The notes: generated by a model not told the origin, from the letters alone. Counted from the first letter of the stretch, positions 1-7,854 are shown. The stretch: DNA of 22,025 nucleotides from a virus (IMGVR_UViG_3300042352_000270:1-22025); one strand, 5' to 3'. Program-made: numbers and translations.

Positions 1-576
1 GTCAGCAATTCCATGAACGTTAGTAGTGTCAGAGCTGTGTGTTGAGAGAGCAGATGCTGCGGTGGCCTCTGCGGCTGCTTGAGCAGCATTGGCCTTGGTT
101 GTAGCATCTGAAGCGGCATTTGAAGCTGCTGTTGAAATTGCTGAAGTTACATCAGCTGAATTAGCCTTTGTTCCGAGAGCAGTTGTAATAGTTGTTGTGT
201 AATTAGCATCGTCATTAATTGCTGCTGCTAATTCATTTAATGTATTAAGTAGGTTTGGAGCTCCGTCTACAAGTCCATCTACTGCAGCTGAAATTGCTGT
301 ATTGCGATTTGAAACCTCTGTTGATATTGCAGTTGAAAGTGCTGATGCTGCAGTGGCCTCTGCGGCTGCTTGCGCTGCATTTGCCTTAGTTGTAGCATCT
401 GTCGCTGCTGCAGAAATAGCTTCTGACTTAGCGGTTGCTACATTTGATGTAGTAGCTAATAAGGATGTGTCTGCAATTCCGTGTACGTTAGTAGTGTCAT
501 CGTTATGTGTTGAAAGTGCTGATGCTGCAGTTGCTTCTGCAGCTGCCTGAGCGGCATTAGCCTTTGAAGTAGCGTC
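1..576 (-). repeat. Long-period internal repeat in the tail fibre gene
   Basis: The stretch encoding KANAAQAAAEATAASALSTH followed by a TNVHGIAD motif occurs at about 1-108 and again at about 469-576, an offset of 468 nt (156 codons). A third, partial copy without HGIAD lies near 330-405. Synonymous differences separate the copies, so the repeat is old or selected at protein level. Such repeats can expand or contract by recombination and so change fibre length. Confidence 0.75.
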
Positions 577-981
577 TGCTGCTGCAGTTGAAACTGAAGC
601 TGCGTCGCCTGATACTCTAAGTGCTGCTTCTGCTGCTACCTTAGTTGTAGCATCTGTTGCTGCAGCAGTAATTGCTGCAGACTGTGCTGCGTTAGCCTTT
701 GATGTGGCATCAGATGCTGCTGTGGCTTCTGCTGCAGATTGTGCTGCTGCTGCTGCGCCTGCTGCATCAAATACGCCAGATTTTACAGATAGTTTTCCAG
801 CGCCGCTTACTTCAAGCTGTGTCGCCTCTACTGATTTTACAAGAGTTGCTCCACCTACAAGGTTGAGAATATAAGCATCTCCGCCTGTCTCTGTAAGTAT
901 ATTTTGGCCATTGATTGTACCTGTTGCACCCTCAACTACAAGGCCTGATTTAATTCTAAAGTTTTTTACTACTGTTGCCAT
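1..981 (-). CDS. Ala-rich repetitive tail fibre protein (C-terminus outside window)
   Basis: The reading frame is open for 327 codons from an ATG at 981-979, preceded by AGAGGAG, to the window edge, so the C-terminus is missing. The first ~70 residues look like a beta-rich attachment domain. The rest is Ala/Thr/Ser-rich repeat (DATTKANAAQAAAEATAASAL) of the sort that forms trimeric coiled fibres, with two copies of an HxxDTTNVHGIAD motif common in siphovirus tail fibres. It is the most downstream gene in the window of a minus-strand tail block, which fits a host-recognition fibre. No catalytic motif is seen. The exact fibre type is inferred from composition and position. Confidence 0.8.
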   Translation of the reverse strand, partial: MATVVKNFRIKSGLVVEGATGTINGQNILTETGGDAYILNLVGGATLVKSVEATQLEVSGAGKLSVKSGVFDAAGAAAAAQSAAEATAASDATSKANAAQSAAITAAATDATTKVAAEAALRVSGDAASVSTAAADATSKANAAQAAAEATAASALSTHNDDTTNVHGIADTSLLATTSNVATAKSEAISAAATDATTKANAAQAAAEATAASALSTAISTEVSNRNTAISAAVDGLVDGAPNLLNTLNELAAAINDDANYTTTITTALGTKANSADVTSAISTAASNAASDATTKANAAQAAAEATAASALSTHSSDTTNVHGIAD

Positions 982-1008
982 TTATATGACTCCTCTTGTT
1001 GCTTTTTT

Positions 1009-1554
1009 TTATGCTTTAAGCGCTGTTCTTATAAATCTTACTGAGATTGAACCAGAAACAGGGGTGACCCTGAAACTAATTATACCTGAATTTTCTTCAA
1101 ATGCATAAGTAAATAAGCTTGTGTTTGTGTTTGATATTATGTTTGACTCTGAAACCATAATGTCTGTTCCGTTATGTGAAGCTAGTATTTCTGATGCGTA
1201 AACATCTGAGTTTTTTACTACCTGGATGTTATACCTTACGGTTCTCCAGGCACTTTTTGCAAATGAATCTATGCTTGTTGGATTTTCAATACCATAAACT
1301 GTAAGATCGTTATTGCCTTCTAGTCCAAGAAGCTCTGCTGCGTTCTCGGAATCAATGGCTGCCAAGTTTGATTCAAGTTGTGTGATTTTATAATCTATTG
1401 AATTTGCATCTGTCGATCCATCAATTCCTAGCTTTAACTCTAGGGCTTCAATTGCGTCATTTACATTGCTATGCAATGCTGCATGGCCTGCCATTGAGTC
1501 ATTTGATTCTGGATTAGATAGATTATCTATAGATGTTGGGTAATTAGTTGCCAA
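1009..1554 (-). CDS. Minor tail protein, HAALHSNVNDAIEALE family
   Basis: This is a 181-residue protein. Near residues 24-50 it has the pattern HAALHSNVNDAIEALELKLG, resembling the H-x-x-x-H-x-x-x-NDAIEAIE-x-x-LG motif seen in many actinophage tail or fibre-associated proteins. The rest is beta-rich with no enzyme motif. The start is a TTG at 1554-1552 with GGAGG upstream, and the gene overlaps the end of the preceding gene by 11 nt, so it is probably translationally coupled. It likely forms part of the tail tip or a fibre connector; the precise role is unknown. Confidence 0.75.
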   Translation of the reverse strand: MATNYPTSIDNLSNPESNDSMAGHAALHSNVNDAIEALELKLGIDGSTDANSIDYKITQLESNLAAIDSENAAELLGLEGNNDLTVYGIENPTSIDSFAKSAWRTVRYNIQVVKNSDVYASEILASHNGTDIMVSESNIISNTNTSLFTYAFEENSGIISFRVTPVSGSISVRFIRTALKA

Positions 1555-1921
1555 TTTGTCCTCCGTCCAACAATGTTAACTGTGTATAATTTGGTTTTAC
1601 ATACGATGATGTTGGAGAACCACCGTCTATGCCAATTATAGCAGGAATTGTTTCTACTACGCTGGCATTATTATTAATATCAGTATTAAAGTTAATAGTT
1701 TCCTGAAGGTTAATAGTATGAACATCTCCGTCGTATGTATGTGTGTGCATGTAGAATGGAGCGGGATCTGAAGAGCCTGGAGTTAAGTCAACCCACACTG
1801 CACCGTTGTATATCTTAATGTTTTTACTTGTAACATTAAAGTAAACATCTCCAGTTGATCCGATAAGCGGATCTTCTGCAAGTGTAAGAAGATTTAATAA
1901 GGACTTAAACTTTTTGGCCAT
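1544..1921 (-). CDS. Small tail/appendage protein
   Basis: This 125-residue protein begins MAKKFKSLLNLLTLAEDP and continues with GSTGDVYFNVTSKNIKIYNG, a pattern shared by many phage fibre subunits (DxYxNxxxxxxxxxNGxxW). A His-containing stretch, HTHTYDGDVHTIN, follows near residues 59-71; similar clusters sometimes bind metal in trimeric fibres, but that is speculation here. The start ATG has AAGGA upstream. It lies between a large fibre gene and the HAALHSNVN protein, so a tail role is well supported by context only. Confidence 0.7.
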   Translation of the reverse strand: MAKKFKSLLNLLTLAEDPLIGSTGDVYFNVTSKNIKIYNGAVWVDLTPGSSDPAPFYMHTHTYDGDVHTINLQETINFNTDINNNASVVETIPAIIGIDGGSPTSSYVKPNYTQLTLLDGGQIGN

Positions 1922-1931
1922 TTTAAAATCC

Positions 1932-3212
1932 TTATCCTATTACAACTACTCTATATTCTCCAGATGCTGGTGCAACTGCAAATTTAATTGTTGCTGCTGT
2001 ATCTGATGTATGCTCTACGTCTGCAATAATTTCTGCAAATGGAGAAGCAACTTCATATATAGAAACGACTATATCTTTTGTACCTAAATTATGAGTTACA
2101 GTATAAGATGTTGCTGATGTATTAAGAGTTGTCTTATACTTTCTTGTAATTTCATGATAATTTGTTCCATCATTGGTTAATGTCCATTGATCTGAAGTTT
2201 CATTCCACAGCAACTCTACGTCTGCTGAAGTTCCACGATTTACCTTTAAACCAGCATCTGCTGATGGTGCTCCAGTTACATTTGTATTGAGAACAACTTT
2301 ATTATCAACAATATTAACTTCAGTTGTGCTGATTGAGTTAATAGATCCCTGTACATCAAGATTTCCATTTACTGTCAAGTCTCCAGCAACTGTTAAATCA
2401 TCTGGTAATCCAATTGTTACTGCCGCTGACTCTGATCCTGAACCTGAAACAATAATTTCACCAGGTGTACCAGTAATTGTTGAAATGTAGCTTCCAGTTG
2501 TGTCAGTTCCTAATGCAACAGAGTTTGGCTCAATTGTAGTTGATATTGTAACATCACCTAAATTGGTCATTGTTGCTGATCCAGTCACATCTCCTGAGAG
2601 TGTGATTACTGGATCTTTATTAAGAGATACTGCCCCTGCTGTAACTGTAAAATCTGTTGAACTAAATGAAGCTACACCTTTATTTGTATAGGTTGCATCT
2701 TCAGCTGAAACTGTAATTGTGTTATCTGTTACAGCAACATCAATTCCTTCTCCTCCTGCAACAGTTAATGTATCAGTTAATAAGTTAACTGTGTCTGTTC
2801 CAGTGTCACCAGCTATTGAGAGGTTTGTAGCTACATCTGCTTCATTTGCAGCTGTTAAACGACCTTGTCCGTCTACTGTAAATGAAGGAATCTTTGTTGT
2901 AGATCCATATGTTCCAGCAACGACTGATGTATCGTTTAGTCTGATTGTATGGCTACCTGCTGGATCATTATAAGTTGCTGTTAAACCAGTTCCAGCAACT
3001 ACGGTTGACCCAATTACGTCTTGAATAACTTCTGTAGATCCAGATGTGGGGGTCCACTCTGATCCATTGTAGAAGAAAAGAATATTTGTACCAGTGTTGT
3101 AGTATATCTGACCTGATACTGGATTTGAAGGCGCAGCGCCTAAGTTTTGAATTCTAGCATTGAGCAACTCATTCTTGTTGAGATCAACGCTAACTAAAAA
3201 TTTTCTTGCCAT
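1932..3212 (-). CDS. Large tail fibre / appendage protein
   Basis: This 426-residue protein is rich in Thr, Val, Gly and Asn. The N-terminus contains GQIYYNTGTNILFFYNGSEW, the same sugar-fibre-like pattern as its neighbours. The centre is a long beta-repeat. Residues ~270-345 hold LTVAGDLTVNGNLDVQGSINSI and IVDNKVVLNTNVTGAPSADAG, a segment widespread in phage fibre and capsid-decoration proteins. The C-terminal ~70 residues look like a beta-sandwich. The ATG has AGGAG at good spacing. It probably builds a receptor-binding or tail-tip fibre. Plus-strand ORFs inside it are shadows. Confidence 0.8.
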   Translation of the reverse strand: MARKFLVSVDLNKNELLNARIQNLGAAPSNPVSGQIYYNTGTNILFFYNGSEWTPTSGSTEVIQDVIGSTVVAGTGLTATYNDPAGSHTIRLNDTSVVAGTYGSTTKIPSFTVDGQGRLTAANEADVATNLSIAGDTGTDTVNLLTDTLTVAGGEGIDVAVTDNTITVSAEDATYTNKGVASFSSTDFTVTAGAVSLNKDPVITLSGDVTGSATMTNLGDVTISTTIEPNSVALGTDTTGSYISTITGTPGEIIVSGSGSESAAVTIGLPDDLTVAGDLTVNGNLDVQGSINSISTTEVNIVDNKVVLNTNVTGAPSADAGLKVNRGTSADVELLWNETSDQWTLTNDGTNYHEITRKYKTTLNTSATSYTVTHNLGTKDIVVSIYEVASPFAEIIADVEHTSDTAATIKFAVAPASGEYRVVVIG

Positions 3213-3223
3213 TTGCTATCTCC

Positions 3224-3664
3224 TTATGACAGGTATGCTGTCCCTGAAAATGGTTGAGCCATTGTCAGCGTTATCTGATTAGTACTATTGTAGTCTATTC
3301 CAGTTTCCAAAATATCTCCAGCGCTTGATTTAACCGTTACGTTTGGCTGATAGCCTAGTCCGTGAGTTATAACAAGAGAATAAATTCCATTGGATGGTCC
3401 TGTAAGCTGAGATAGCTCCCAGGAATAAGCCAACGTGTTATTTGTTAGAAATATCTTATTAGATCCCGACCAAGTAGTGTCAGACACTTTTGGTCCGTGA
3501 AAAGCTGCTGATGTTGTATCAAAATAAAAATCCCCAGTAAGACCTAGATTTGCTGCTGGGTCTCCCGTACCATTAAGTATGGTTCTTCCTCTTGGACCTT
3601 GGGGTCCAGGAGAAGAAATTACAACTTTATTTATTTGCTCTTTAACAACTACAGATTCAATCAC
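3224..3664 (-). CDS. Tail protein with short collagen-like segment
   Basis: This is a 146-residue protein. After about 17 residues it has GPQGPRGR, a short Gly-X-Y run typical of trimeric phage fibres, then the GDFYFDTTSAAFHGPK pattern found in appendage proteins, and a beta-rich C-terminal domain. The start is GTG at 3664-3662 and shares one base with the upstream TAG stop (TAGTG), so the two genes are translationally coupled. It is probably a tail-tip or fibre-linker subunit. Confidence 0.75.
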   Translation of the reverse strand: MIESVVVKEQINKVVISSPGPQGPRGRTILNGTGDPAANLGLTGDFYFDTTSAAFHGPKVSDTTWSGSNKIFLTNNTLAYSWELSQLTGPSNGIYSLVITHGLGYQPNVTVKSSAGDILETGIDYNSTNQITLTMAQPFSGTAYLS

Positions 3665-4011
3665 TATATAGTTACCGATCTATTTAGGGTCATAAACCCT
3701 TCAAGGAGCTTAATTTTATTACCATTAGAATCTACAACCATTATGTCATATACTGACTTAGGATAAAAAAGTTTATTTGTTTGAGTTGGTGTAAGTGTTA
3801 CAGTTAATTTTCCAAGGGATCCGTTTATTACAATTCCACCACTTGGAGATGTTAAAGTTACTGCTAGCTTCGAGCCACCCTTTACATCACGTACCTGCAT
3901 TTTTGCAGATGCGCCAGTTAGATCAATCACATTATCATTTTCGTCTTTATATTCTACTACAAAGCTAAATGTTGCATTTTGATCTACGTCGAAATTTTTT
4001 TGTCCTGCCAT
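3664..4011 (-). CDS. Baseplate/tail-tip protein, BppU N-terminal-like
   Basis: This 115-residue protein consists of predicted beta strands: FVVEYKDENDNVIDLTGASAKMQVRD, then LTVTLTPTQTNKL and a final strand. The layout resembles the N-terminal domain of baseplate upper proteins (BppU-like), which anchors appendages to the tail tip. The match is by pattern only. The ATG has TAGGAGA upstream. It is the first of the tail genes downstream of a strong hairpin, and it ends by overlapping the collagen-like gene. Confidence 0.65.
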   Translation of the reverse strand: MAGQKNFDVDQNATFSFVVEYKDENDNVIDLTGASAKMQVRDVKGGSKLAVTLTSPSGGIVINGSLGKLTVTLTPTQTNKLFYPKSVYDIMVVDSNGNKIKLLEGFMTLNRSVTI

Positions 4012-4033
4012 TTGCCATAGTCTCCTAAATAGG

Positions 4034-4067
4034 AATACTCCTGTACTAATTTTAGCACAGGAGTATT
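4034..4067. terminator. 11-bp perfect hairpin between holin-like gene and tail genes
   Basis: AATACTCCTGT (4034-4044) pairs perfectly with ACAGGAGTATT (4057-4067) around a 12-nt loop. There is no clear T-tract on the minus-strand side, and the tail gene's ribosome binding site follows directly. It could be a partial terminator, an attenuator or an mRNA processing/stabilising hairpin. Confidence 0.55.
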
Positions 4068-4086
4068 TCTAATTGACTATTTTTGT

Positions 4087-4320
4087 TTACTTGTTTGTAA
4101 ACCCGAATGACTTCTCATTTGGGTTTAATGCCTTCAAAATTACGGGTGCTGTGGCAGCAAATCCGCCCAATAGTAGGTCTCTTGGACTAGTGTTGCCAGT
4201 CATGTATAGGGCAATTGCTGCTCCTAGAAAATGACGTCCATAACTTGCTAGTGCTGCTAGAATCTTCTCTTGCATTGTAACCTTTCCATCTCCGTTTAGA
4301 TCTTCTTTAGCTTTTGCCAT
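4087..4320 (-). CDS. Holin-like small membrane protein with EF-hand-type loop
   Basis: This 77-residue protein starts with a charged segment that contains DLNGDGKVTMQE, matching the DxNxDGxVxxxE calcium-binding EF-hand loop at about residues 7-18. Two hydrophobic segments follow (about 30-42 and 48-64), then a C-terminus ALNPNEKSFGF that resembles known actinophage holin-like proteins. Holins open the cytoplasmic membrane so that the muralytic enzyme can reach the wall. AGGAGG lies at good spacing from the ATG. The gene sits between ribonucleotide reductase and the tail genes, with the lysin on the opposite strand 2.2 kb away. The holin role is inferred from size, topology and context. Confidence 0.65.
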   Translation of the reverse strand: MAKAKEDLNGDGKVTMQEKILAALASYGRHFLGAAIALYMTGNTSPRDLLLGGFAATAPVILKALNPNEKSFGFTNK

Positions 4321-4336
4321 TTTTTGATCCTCCTTA

Positions 4337-4377
4337 TTTCTAGGCGGGAAGCCTAGGAATTTTGGGTGTTAGCCCAA
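4337..4377. terminator. Two adjacent hairpins between RNR and holin-like gene
   Basis: CTAGGC (4340-4345) pairs with GCCTAG (4351-4356), extendable to 9 bp with one G-U pair. TTGGG (4362-4366) pairs with CCCAA (4373-4377). In minus-strand transcripts these follow the RNR stop and precede the holin gene's AGGAGG. Neither has a strong U-tract, so partial termination or RNA processing is as likely as full termination. Confidence 0.5.
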
Positions 4378-4393
4378 TTATATTATTGTACCA

Positions 4394-6328
4394 CTATGCG
4401 CTGATATCTACCAATTCGCAATTACCATCTGAGCTACAGGCTAGAGTTGCTGTTGGTGAAGTTCCGTCCTCTATCTCATAAAATGACAAGTCTTCCCAAC
4501 GAATACTTTTAGGCATTTTTGAAACAAGAGCATCATATTCTTCTTTTGTAACTTCCTGATAAGGAGCTTGCTTGTAAGTATGCTCCGAATGAGGCAAGAA
4601 TGATATTCCAGAAACCTCATCAAAGTTTTTATAAACCCAAGCTCCAACCTCCATCCATTCATCTTCTTTTACAGAAACTGTAATTGAAGGCTTGTGTTCG
4701 CACCAGGCTCTCTGGTAGACTAACCAAATGTTAAGGTGATCAATAGCTGTTAAATCATTTCTAACAATTGCTCCTTCTGGAGCTTTTACTGGAAATGAAA
4801 ACACGTATGTATCGTTTGGTTTCATTACGTCATCTTCTACTGGAATTCCAACTTCCTTTAAAAATGTAGAGATTGGATCTCCCTTTGAGCCACGCACTGT
4901 ACGAATATAATATGGCGAATGCCATGGATGCATTCCTGAAGATACCCCGACCAATTGAGACACTGTTCCAGAAGGCTTTACGCATGTAATAGCTGCAGAC
5001 TCAGGAATCCCAATTTTCCCAGACTCTTCTTTATTTACTTCTCTTGCACGATCACGCATTGACATTAAAAATGCTTCAAGAGCAATAATATCTTGCTTTC
5101 CAGACATAAACTTATGTCCGAACTGTCCTGTTAAAGATACCCCAAGCAGTCTTTCTTCTTCCGTATTATCTTTCCATATTTTACGAAGATATTTGAAGTC
5201 TGTTAATGTTGACTGCCACGTTCCAAGGATTGTAGCAAGCTCAACTTTGCGCTGGATATCTTCCTTTGTATCACTTTCACGTAATACGACTTCTGAAAGA
5301 TTACAAAACTGATAAGGACGAAGAATAATTTCTGAACATGGGTTCGTTCCATAATGGATTTCAGGGTTTCTACGACCAAATTTAGCTGCTTGCGCCTGCG
5401 CTGCCGCAACATTATAGATTCCACGTTCGCCAGATTTTGAGTCATATAAAGACTTCCATTCTGCAATAAATTGTTCCATCTCTGGTTTACGAGAATACGC
5501 AACAGAGTTATTTGACAAAGCACGTTGTGGACTTGCTTCCCACCAATTTCCTGCTTTTGCTTGAGCCATTTCAATATCATTAATGTTAGATAAAGAAATC
5601 ATTGCTGAGCGTCTTACGCCTCCAACAACTACTACTTCACCAATCTTGCACATAATGTCATGGCATTCGATTGGCTTAAGGCTTCTTCCAGCTGCATTCT
5701 TAAATTTTGCAATAGTAAAATCAAAAAGATTGACTAATGGCTGTGGACCTGAAGATCTTCCACCCATTGTCTTAAGTCTTGCTCCAGCTGGACGAACTTT
5801 AGAAACATCAATTGCTGGAATGTGTCCTGTCCAAAGCAAAGCAAGTAATTCACGATAAGCTTTAGCCCAACCTTGTTTTGAATCTTCAACAACAATTACA
5901 GTATCTGATTTTTCAAGTTTTTCTGGTACTGGTGGTAGCTTATTGATATACTTATATTCTACCGAGAATCCAACACCAGTTCCACACATAAGTACATACA
6001 TTGTCTCATCAAATGAGCGAGGGGAATCAACTGGCAGAAAAGCGCAATTATATCCAGCAACATTATCTCTTTCAAGTGCGGCTCCAGAGGTCATAACAGA
6101 TCTCATGGAGGGCATTACATTTCGTTCAAATACGAACTCTTTTAATTCCGCAACTAGCTTTTCATTTGGAATATAATTGTGATTTGCTTTTAAGTGATTG
6201 GTCATAAAAGAAAAATATCGATCTACTGTTTCTCCCCATGTTTCTCTACGACCTTCTGCCTCTACCCATTTTGCATATCTAGATAGAGCAATAAAATTTT
6301 CATAAGGATTTTCAATAGTCTGCGACAT
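4394..6328 (-). CDS. nrdJ: Class II (adenosylcobalamin-dependent) ribonucleoside-triphosphate reductase
   Basis: This 644-residue enzyme would convert ribonucleotides to deoxyribonucleotides by B12-generated radical chemistry, supplying dNTPs for phage replication. The active-site block NPCSE holds Asn329, Cys331 (radical cysteine) and Glu333. Cys95 lies in GYNCAFLP, where the family has a disulfide-forming cysteine, with Cys342 in FCNLSE as the candidate partner. PSGT at 452-455 is in the phosphate-binding region. The tail CSSDGNC (Cys631, Cys637) matches the C-terminal redox shuttle. The length is near that of the monomeric Lactobacillus-type reductase but about 95 residues shorter. No intein or frameshift is seen. 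It heads the minus-strand block that leads into the holin-like and tail genes, an unusual place for a nucleotide-metabolism gene. Confidence 0.93.
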   Translation of the reverse strand: MSQTIENPYENFIALSRYAKWVEAEGRRETWGETVDRYFSFMTNHLKANHNYIPNEKLVAELKEFVFERNVMPSMRSVMTSGAALERDNVAGYNCAFLPVDSPRSFDETMYVLMCGTGVGFSVEYKYINKLPPVPEKLEKSDTVIVVEDSKQGWAKAYRELLALLWTGHIPAIDVSKVRPAGARLKTMGGRSSGPQPLVNLFDFTIAKFKNAAGRSLKPIECHDIMCKIGEVVVVGGVRRSAMISLSNINDIEMAQAKAGNWWEASPQRALSNNSVAYSRKPEMEQFIAEWKSLYDSKSGERGIYNVAAAQAQAAKFGRRNPEIHYGTNPCSEIILRPYQFCNLSEVVLRESDTKEDIQRKVELATILGTWQSTLTDFKYLRKIWKDNTEEERLLGVSLTGQFGHKFMSGKQDIIALEAFLMSMRDRAREVNKEESGKIGIPESAAITCVKPSGTVSQLVGVSSGMHPWHSPYYIRTVRGSKGDPISTFLKEVGIPVEDDVMKPNDTYVFSFPVKAPEGAIVRNDLTAIDHLNIWLVYQRAWCEHKPSITVSVKEDEWMEVGAWVYKNFDEVSGISFLPHSEHTYKQAPYQEVTKEEYDALVSKMPKSIRWEDLSFYEIEDGTSPTATLACSSDGNCELVDISA

Positions 6329-6381
6329 TTATTATACGACCTTTTCTCCGCCTTGCGGTGCTATTTTTTGAATGAAGTCCT

Positions 6382-6410
6382 AGTGTATCAAACTTTTATT
6401 TAGCGGTCTA
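6382..6410 (-). promoter_or_regulatory. Possible RNR promoter
   Basis: On the minus strand TAGACC (6410-6405) and TACACT (6387-6382) are 17 nt apart. The -35 match is weak. It is the best candidate in the divergent RNR-lysin gap. Confidence 0.4.
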
Positions 6411-6457
6411 GGGGTTAAAAATATTTTTATATATATCAATATGTGAGATGCAATTTC

Positions 6458-6465
6458 AGTCAACT
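6458..6465 (+). promoter_or_regulatory. AGTCRACT motif upstream of lysin promoter
   Basis: AGTCAACT begins an inverted repeat AGTCA-AC-TGACT directly upstream of the lysin -35. The same TTKCAGTCRACT core occurs on the minus strand upstream of the sulfotransferase-like gene (9676-9683) and the JmjC-like gene (10605-10612). It is a possible operator for a shared regulator. Confidence 0.45.
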
Positions 6466-6468
6466 GAC

Positions 6469-6498
6469 TTGACATATATATCAATGCAATGCTATTCT
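6469..6498 (+). promoter_or_regulatory. SigA-type promoter of the lysin operon
   Basis: TTGACA (6469-6474), an 18-nt spacer and TATTCT (6493-6498) with an extended TGC just before the -10. The expected start is near 6505, leaving a short leader before AGGAGG at 6518. Confidence 0.7.
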
Positions 6499-6531
6499 TA
6501 GAGTTCGTTATCTCTATAGGAGGAAATGCCA

Positions 6532-7080
6532 ATGGAGAATATAAAAACGCAGTTTAGCGATTTGGTTCGTGACTGGACAATAATAGCAGTGGTAACACTG
6601 TTTTTGTTTTCTGGAACTCAACCAGCAATTGCTGTAACTGCAGTAAAACCTTTAGTGAAAACTGAAGCCCAATTAAAGCAAGAAGTCTTAGATAGTTTTA
6701 GTAAAGAGATTTACAAGCCATCTGAGATGCTTACAGACGAAGAGCTAGTTAAACTACTTAAGACTGTAGGATTCGAAGGACTAGGCCTTAAGAAAGCCTG
6801 GTCAATAGCAAAGCGTGAATCTAATGGAAGACCGCTTGCATATAACGGGAATAGGAATACAGGAGATAATTCTTACGGATTATTTCAAATAAATATGATT
6901 GGAAATCTTGGTCCTGAAAGACTTGAGAAATTTAATCTGCAGAGTAACAAGGAGTTATTCGACCCAGTAACAAACGCAGAGATAACGTACTATATGACCG
7001 ATGGCGGTAGTGATTGGTCAGCTTGGAAGGGTATGACCCCAAGAGCAAAGGAATTTTACTTAAAATTTCCAAACAACTAG
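6532..7080 (+). CDS. Secreted lysozyme-like / SLT-type muralytic enzyme
   Basis: This 182-residue protein has a signal peptide or N-terminal anchor: hydrophobic residues ~15-34 end in PAIA, a plausible cleavage site. The catalytic domain follows, with SIAKRESNGRP (candidate acid Glu96) and SYGLFQINM (~114-122), the two hallmark motifs of lytic transglycosylase/lysozyme-like folds. It would cleave peptidoglycan glycan strands, either as endolysin or as tail-associated lysin; the signal peptide suggests export independent of the holin. The ATG at 6532 lies 8 nt from AGGAGG, while the in-frame ATG at 6526 is only 2 nt away, so 6532 is preferred. It is the first gene of a plus-strand operon. Confidence 0.85.
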   Translation: MENIKTQFSDLVRDWTIIAVVTLFLFSGTQPAIAVTAVKPLVKTEAQLKQEVLDSFSKEIYKPSEMLTDEELVKLLKTVGFEGLGLKKAWSIAKRESNGRPLAYNGNRNTGDNSYGLFQINMIGNLGPERLEKFNLQSNKELFDPVTNAEITYYMTDGGSDWSAWKGMTPRAKEFYLKFPNN

Positions 7081-7090
7081 AGGAGGAAGT

Positions 7091-7303
7091 ATGAAGATAC
7101 AGTATGTGTCTAAGTACATCTCCTTATCAGAAGAGGGCCTTGTTCCAAGGATATATTGTCCAACGGATCAGGGCTCTCTTCTATGTAACACAGATCAAGA
7201 TGATCAAATATTTCTATATTGCTTGTCATGCAATTATAAAAAATATATAGGATTGCAGTTTTACGATAACATAAAGGGGTTAGTAGACAATGCCATACGA
7301 TAA
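7091..7303 (+). CDS. Small zinc-ribbon-like protein
   Basis: This 70-residue protein has cysteines near 23 and 32 and a clear C-x2-C pair (CLSC, ~44-47), suggesting a small metal-binding fold. No family is recognised. GAGGAGG lies just upstream, 10 nt after the lysin stop, so it belongs to the lysin operon. The role is unknown. Confidence 0.75.
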   Translation: MKIQYVSKYISLSEEGLVPRIYCPTDQGSLLCNTDQDDQIFLYCLSCNYKKYIGLQFYDNIKGLVDNAIR

Positions 7304-7481
7304 AGATTTACTTAGAGCTGTTGGAATGGGAATTCCATGCATGCACATGCCAGCTCTTCCTATGGCTCTAAAAGCCATTAAAGAGTTTAAGCAATACATT
7401 GATTCAGCTATTGAAACAGAAAAAACTTTACTTGATTTATCCCAAGATTTGGAAAGGATGATTAGTGAACGAGAGCAGTAA
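7290..7481 (+). CDS. Unknown small protein, helical C-terminus
   Basis: This 63-residue protein overlaps the previous gene by 14 nt. The N-terminus is rich in Met, Pro and Cys (GMGIPCMHMPALPMAL). Residues ~28-63 are charged and probably form one long helix or coiled coil. AAGGGG lies about 10 nt upstream of the ATG. No family is recognised. The minus-strand ORF here is a shadow. Confidence 0.65.
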   Translation: MPYDKDLLRAVGMGIPCMHMPALPMALKAIKEFKQYIDSAIETEKTLLDLSQDLERMISEREQ

Positions 7482-7659
7482 TCTAGAAGACAATCTTCCA
7501 ATGGTAAACTACATAATGCTTCATAGAATATATGACATGATGACATTAATGGCTAAAGCAACTGCTGGTCCTGAAGATGTCGCAAAAATGGTCAAGTATC
7601 ACGAAGATGGATTCCTGCTTGGGCCAGCTCCTGCATTTAGAGGAAATGATGATGTATAA
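7465..7659 (+). CDS. Unknown small protein with GTG start
   Basis: This 64-residue protein starts at GTG (7465) with GGAAAGG at 7451-7457, overlapping the previous gene by 17 nt. An ATG at 7501 is an alternative but lacks a ribosome binding site. The sequence is Met-rich with a C-terminal GFLLGPAPAF segment. No family is recognised. Confidence 0.6.
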   Translation: MNESSNLEDNLPMVNYIMLHRIYDMMTLMAKATAGPEDVAKMVKYHEDGFLLGPAPAFRGNDDV

Positions 7660-7667
7660 TTATATTT

Positions 7668-7829
7668 ATGAGCCCAAGACATTTTTCCAAAATGATGCAA
7701 AGTCCTTACTTTCAAACTGATCATTACAAGAATGAGACTTATGCTGGAAAGCTTGAGCAAAAAATTCAATTAAAATTTTACAACGCTATTTATATAATAA
7801 AGAAAAAAATACTTTTCAGAAACCGTTGA
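7668..7829 (+). CDS. Possible 53-residue basic protein
   Basis: The frame encodes MSPRHFSKMMQSPYFQTDHY and ends in a hydrophobic, Lys-rich tail (YNAIYIIKKKILFRNR). It fits the gap after the previous gene, and its stop overlaps the -35 of the small-RNA promoter. It lacks a clear ribosome binding site. A 23-codon frame from 7649, which does have AGAGGA upstream, overlaps it and could be a leader peptide. Confidence 0.4.
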   Translation: MSPRHFSKMMQSPYFQTDHYKNETYAGKLEQKIQLKFYNAIYIIKKKILFRNR

Positions 7830-7854
7830 CTTAAACACAATACTATCTTATAAT
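7826..7854 (+). promoter_or_regulatory. SigA-type promoter of a candidate small RNA
   Basis: TTGACT (7826-7831), exactly 17 nt, then a perfect TATAAT (7849-7854). The predicted start near 7861 coincides with the first base of a hairpin. No plus-strand gene follows. Confidence 0.75.

Noticed and set aside
302-550. Plus-strand ORF of 82 codons, Ala/Val-rich
   Set aside because: It is the reverse of the Ala-rich tail fibre frame, has no ribosome binding site, and its repeats mirror the real gene.
2287-2973. Three plus-strand ORFs inside the large fibre gene
   Set aside because: Shadows of a continuous 426-codon minus-strand gene with a good start and operon context.
5203-5858. ORFs overlapping the ribonucleotide reductase
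   Set aside because: They lie in other frames of a gene whose catalytic motifs are intact across the region.
7280-7546. Minus-strand ORF of 88 codons
   Set aside because: It opposes two plus-strand genes with ribosome binding sites and overlaps; no site of its own is seen.
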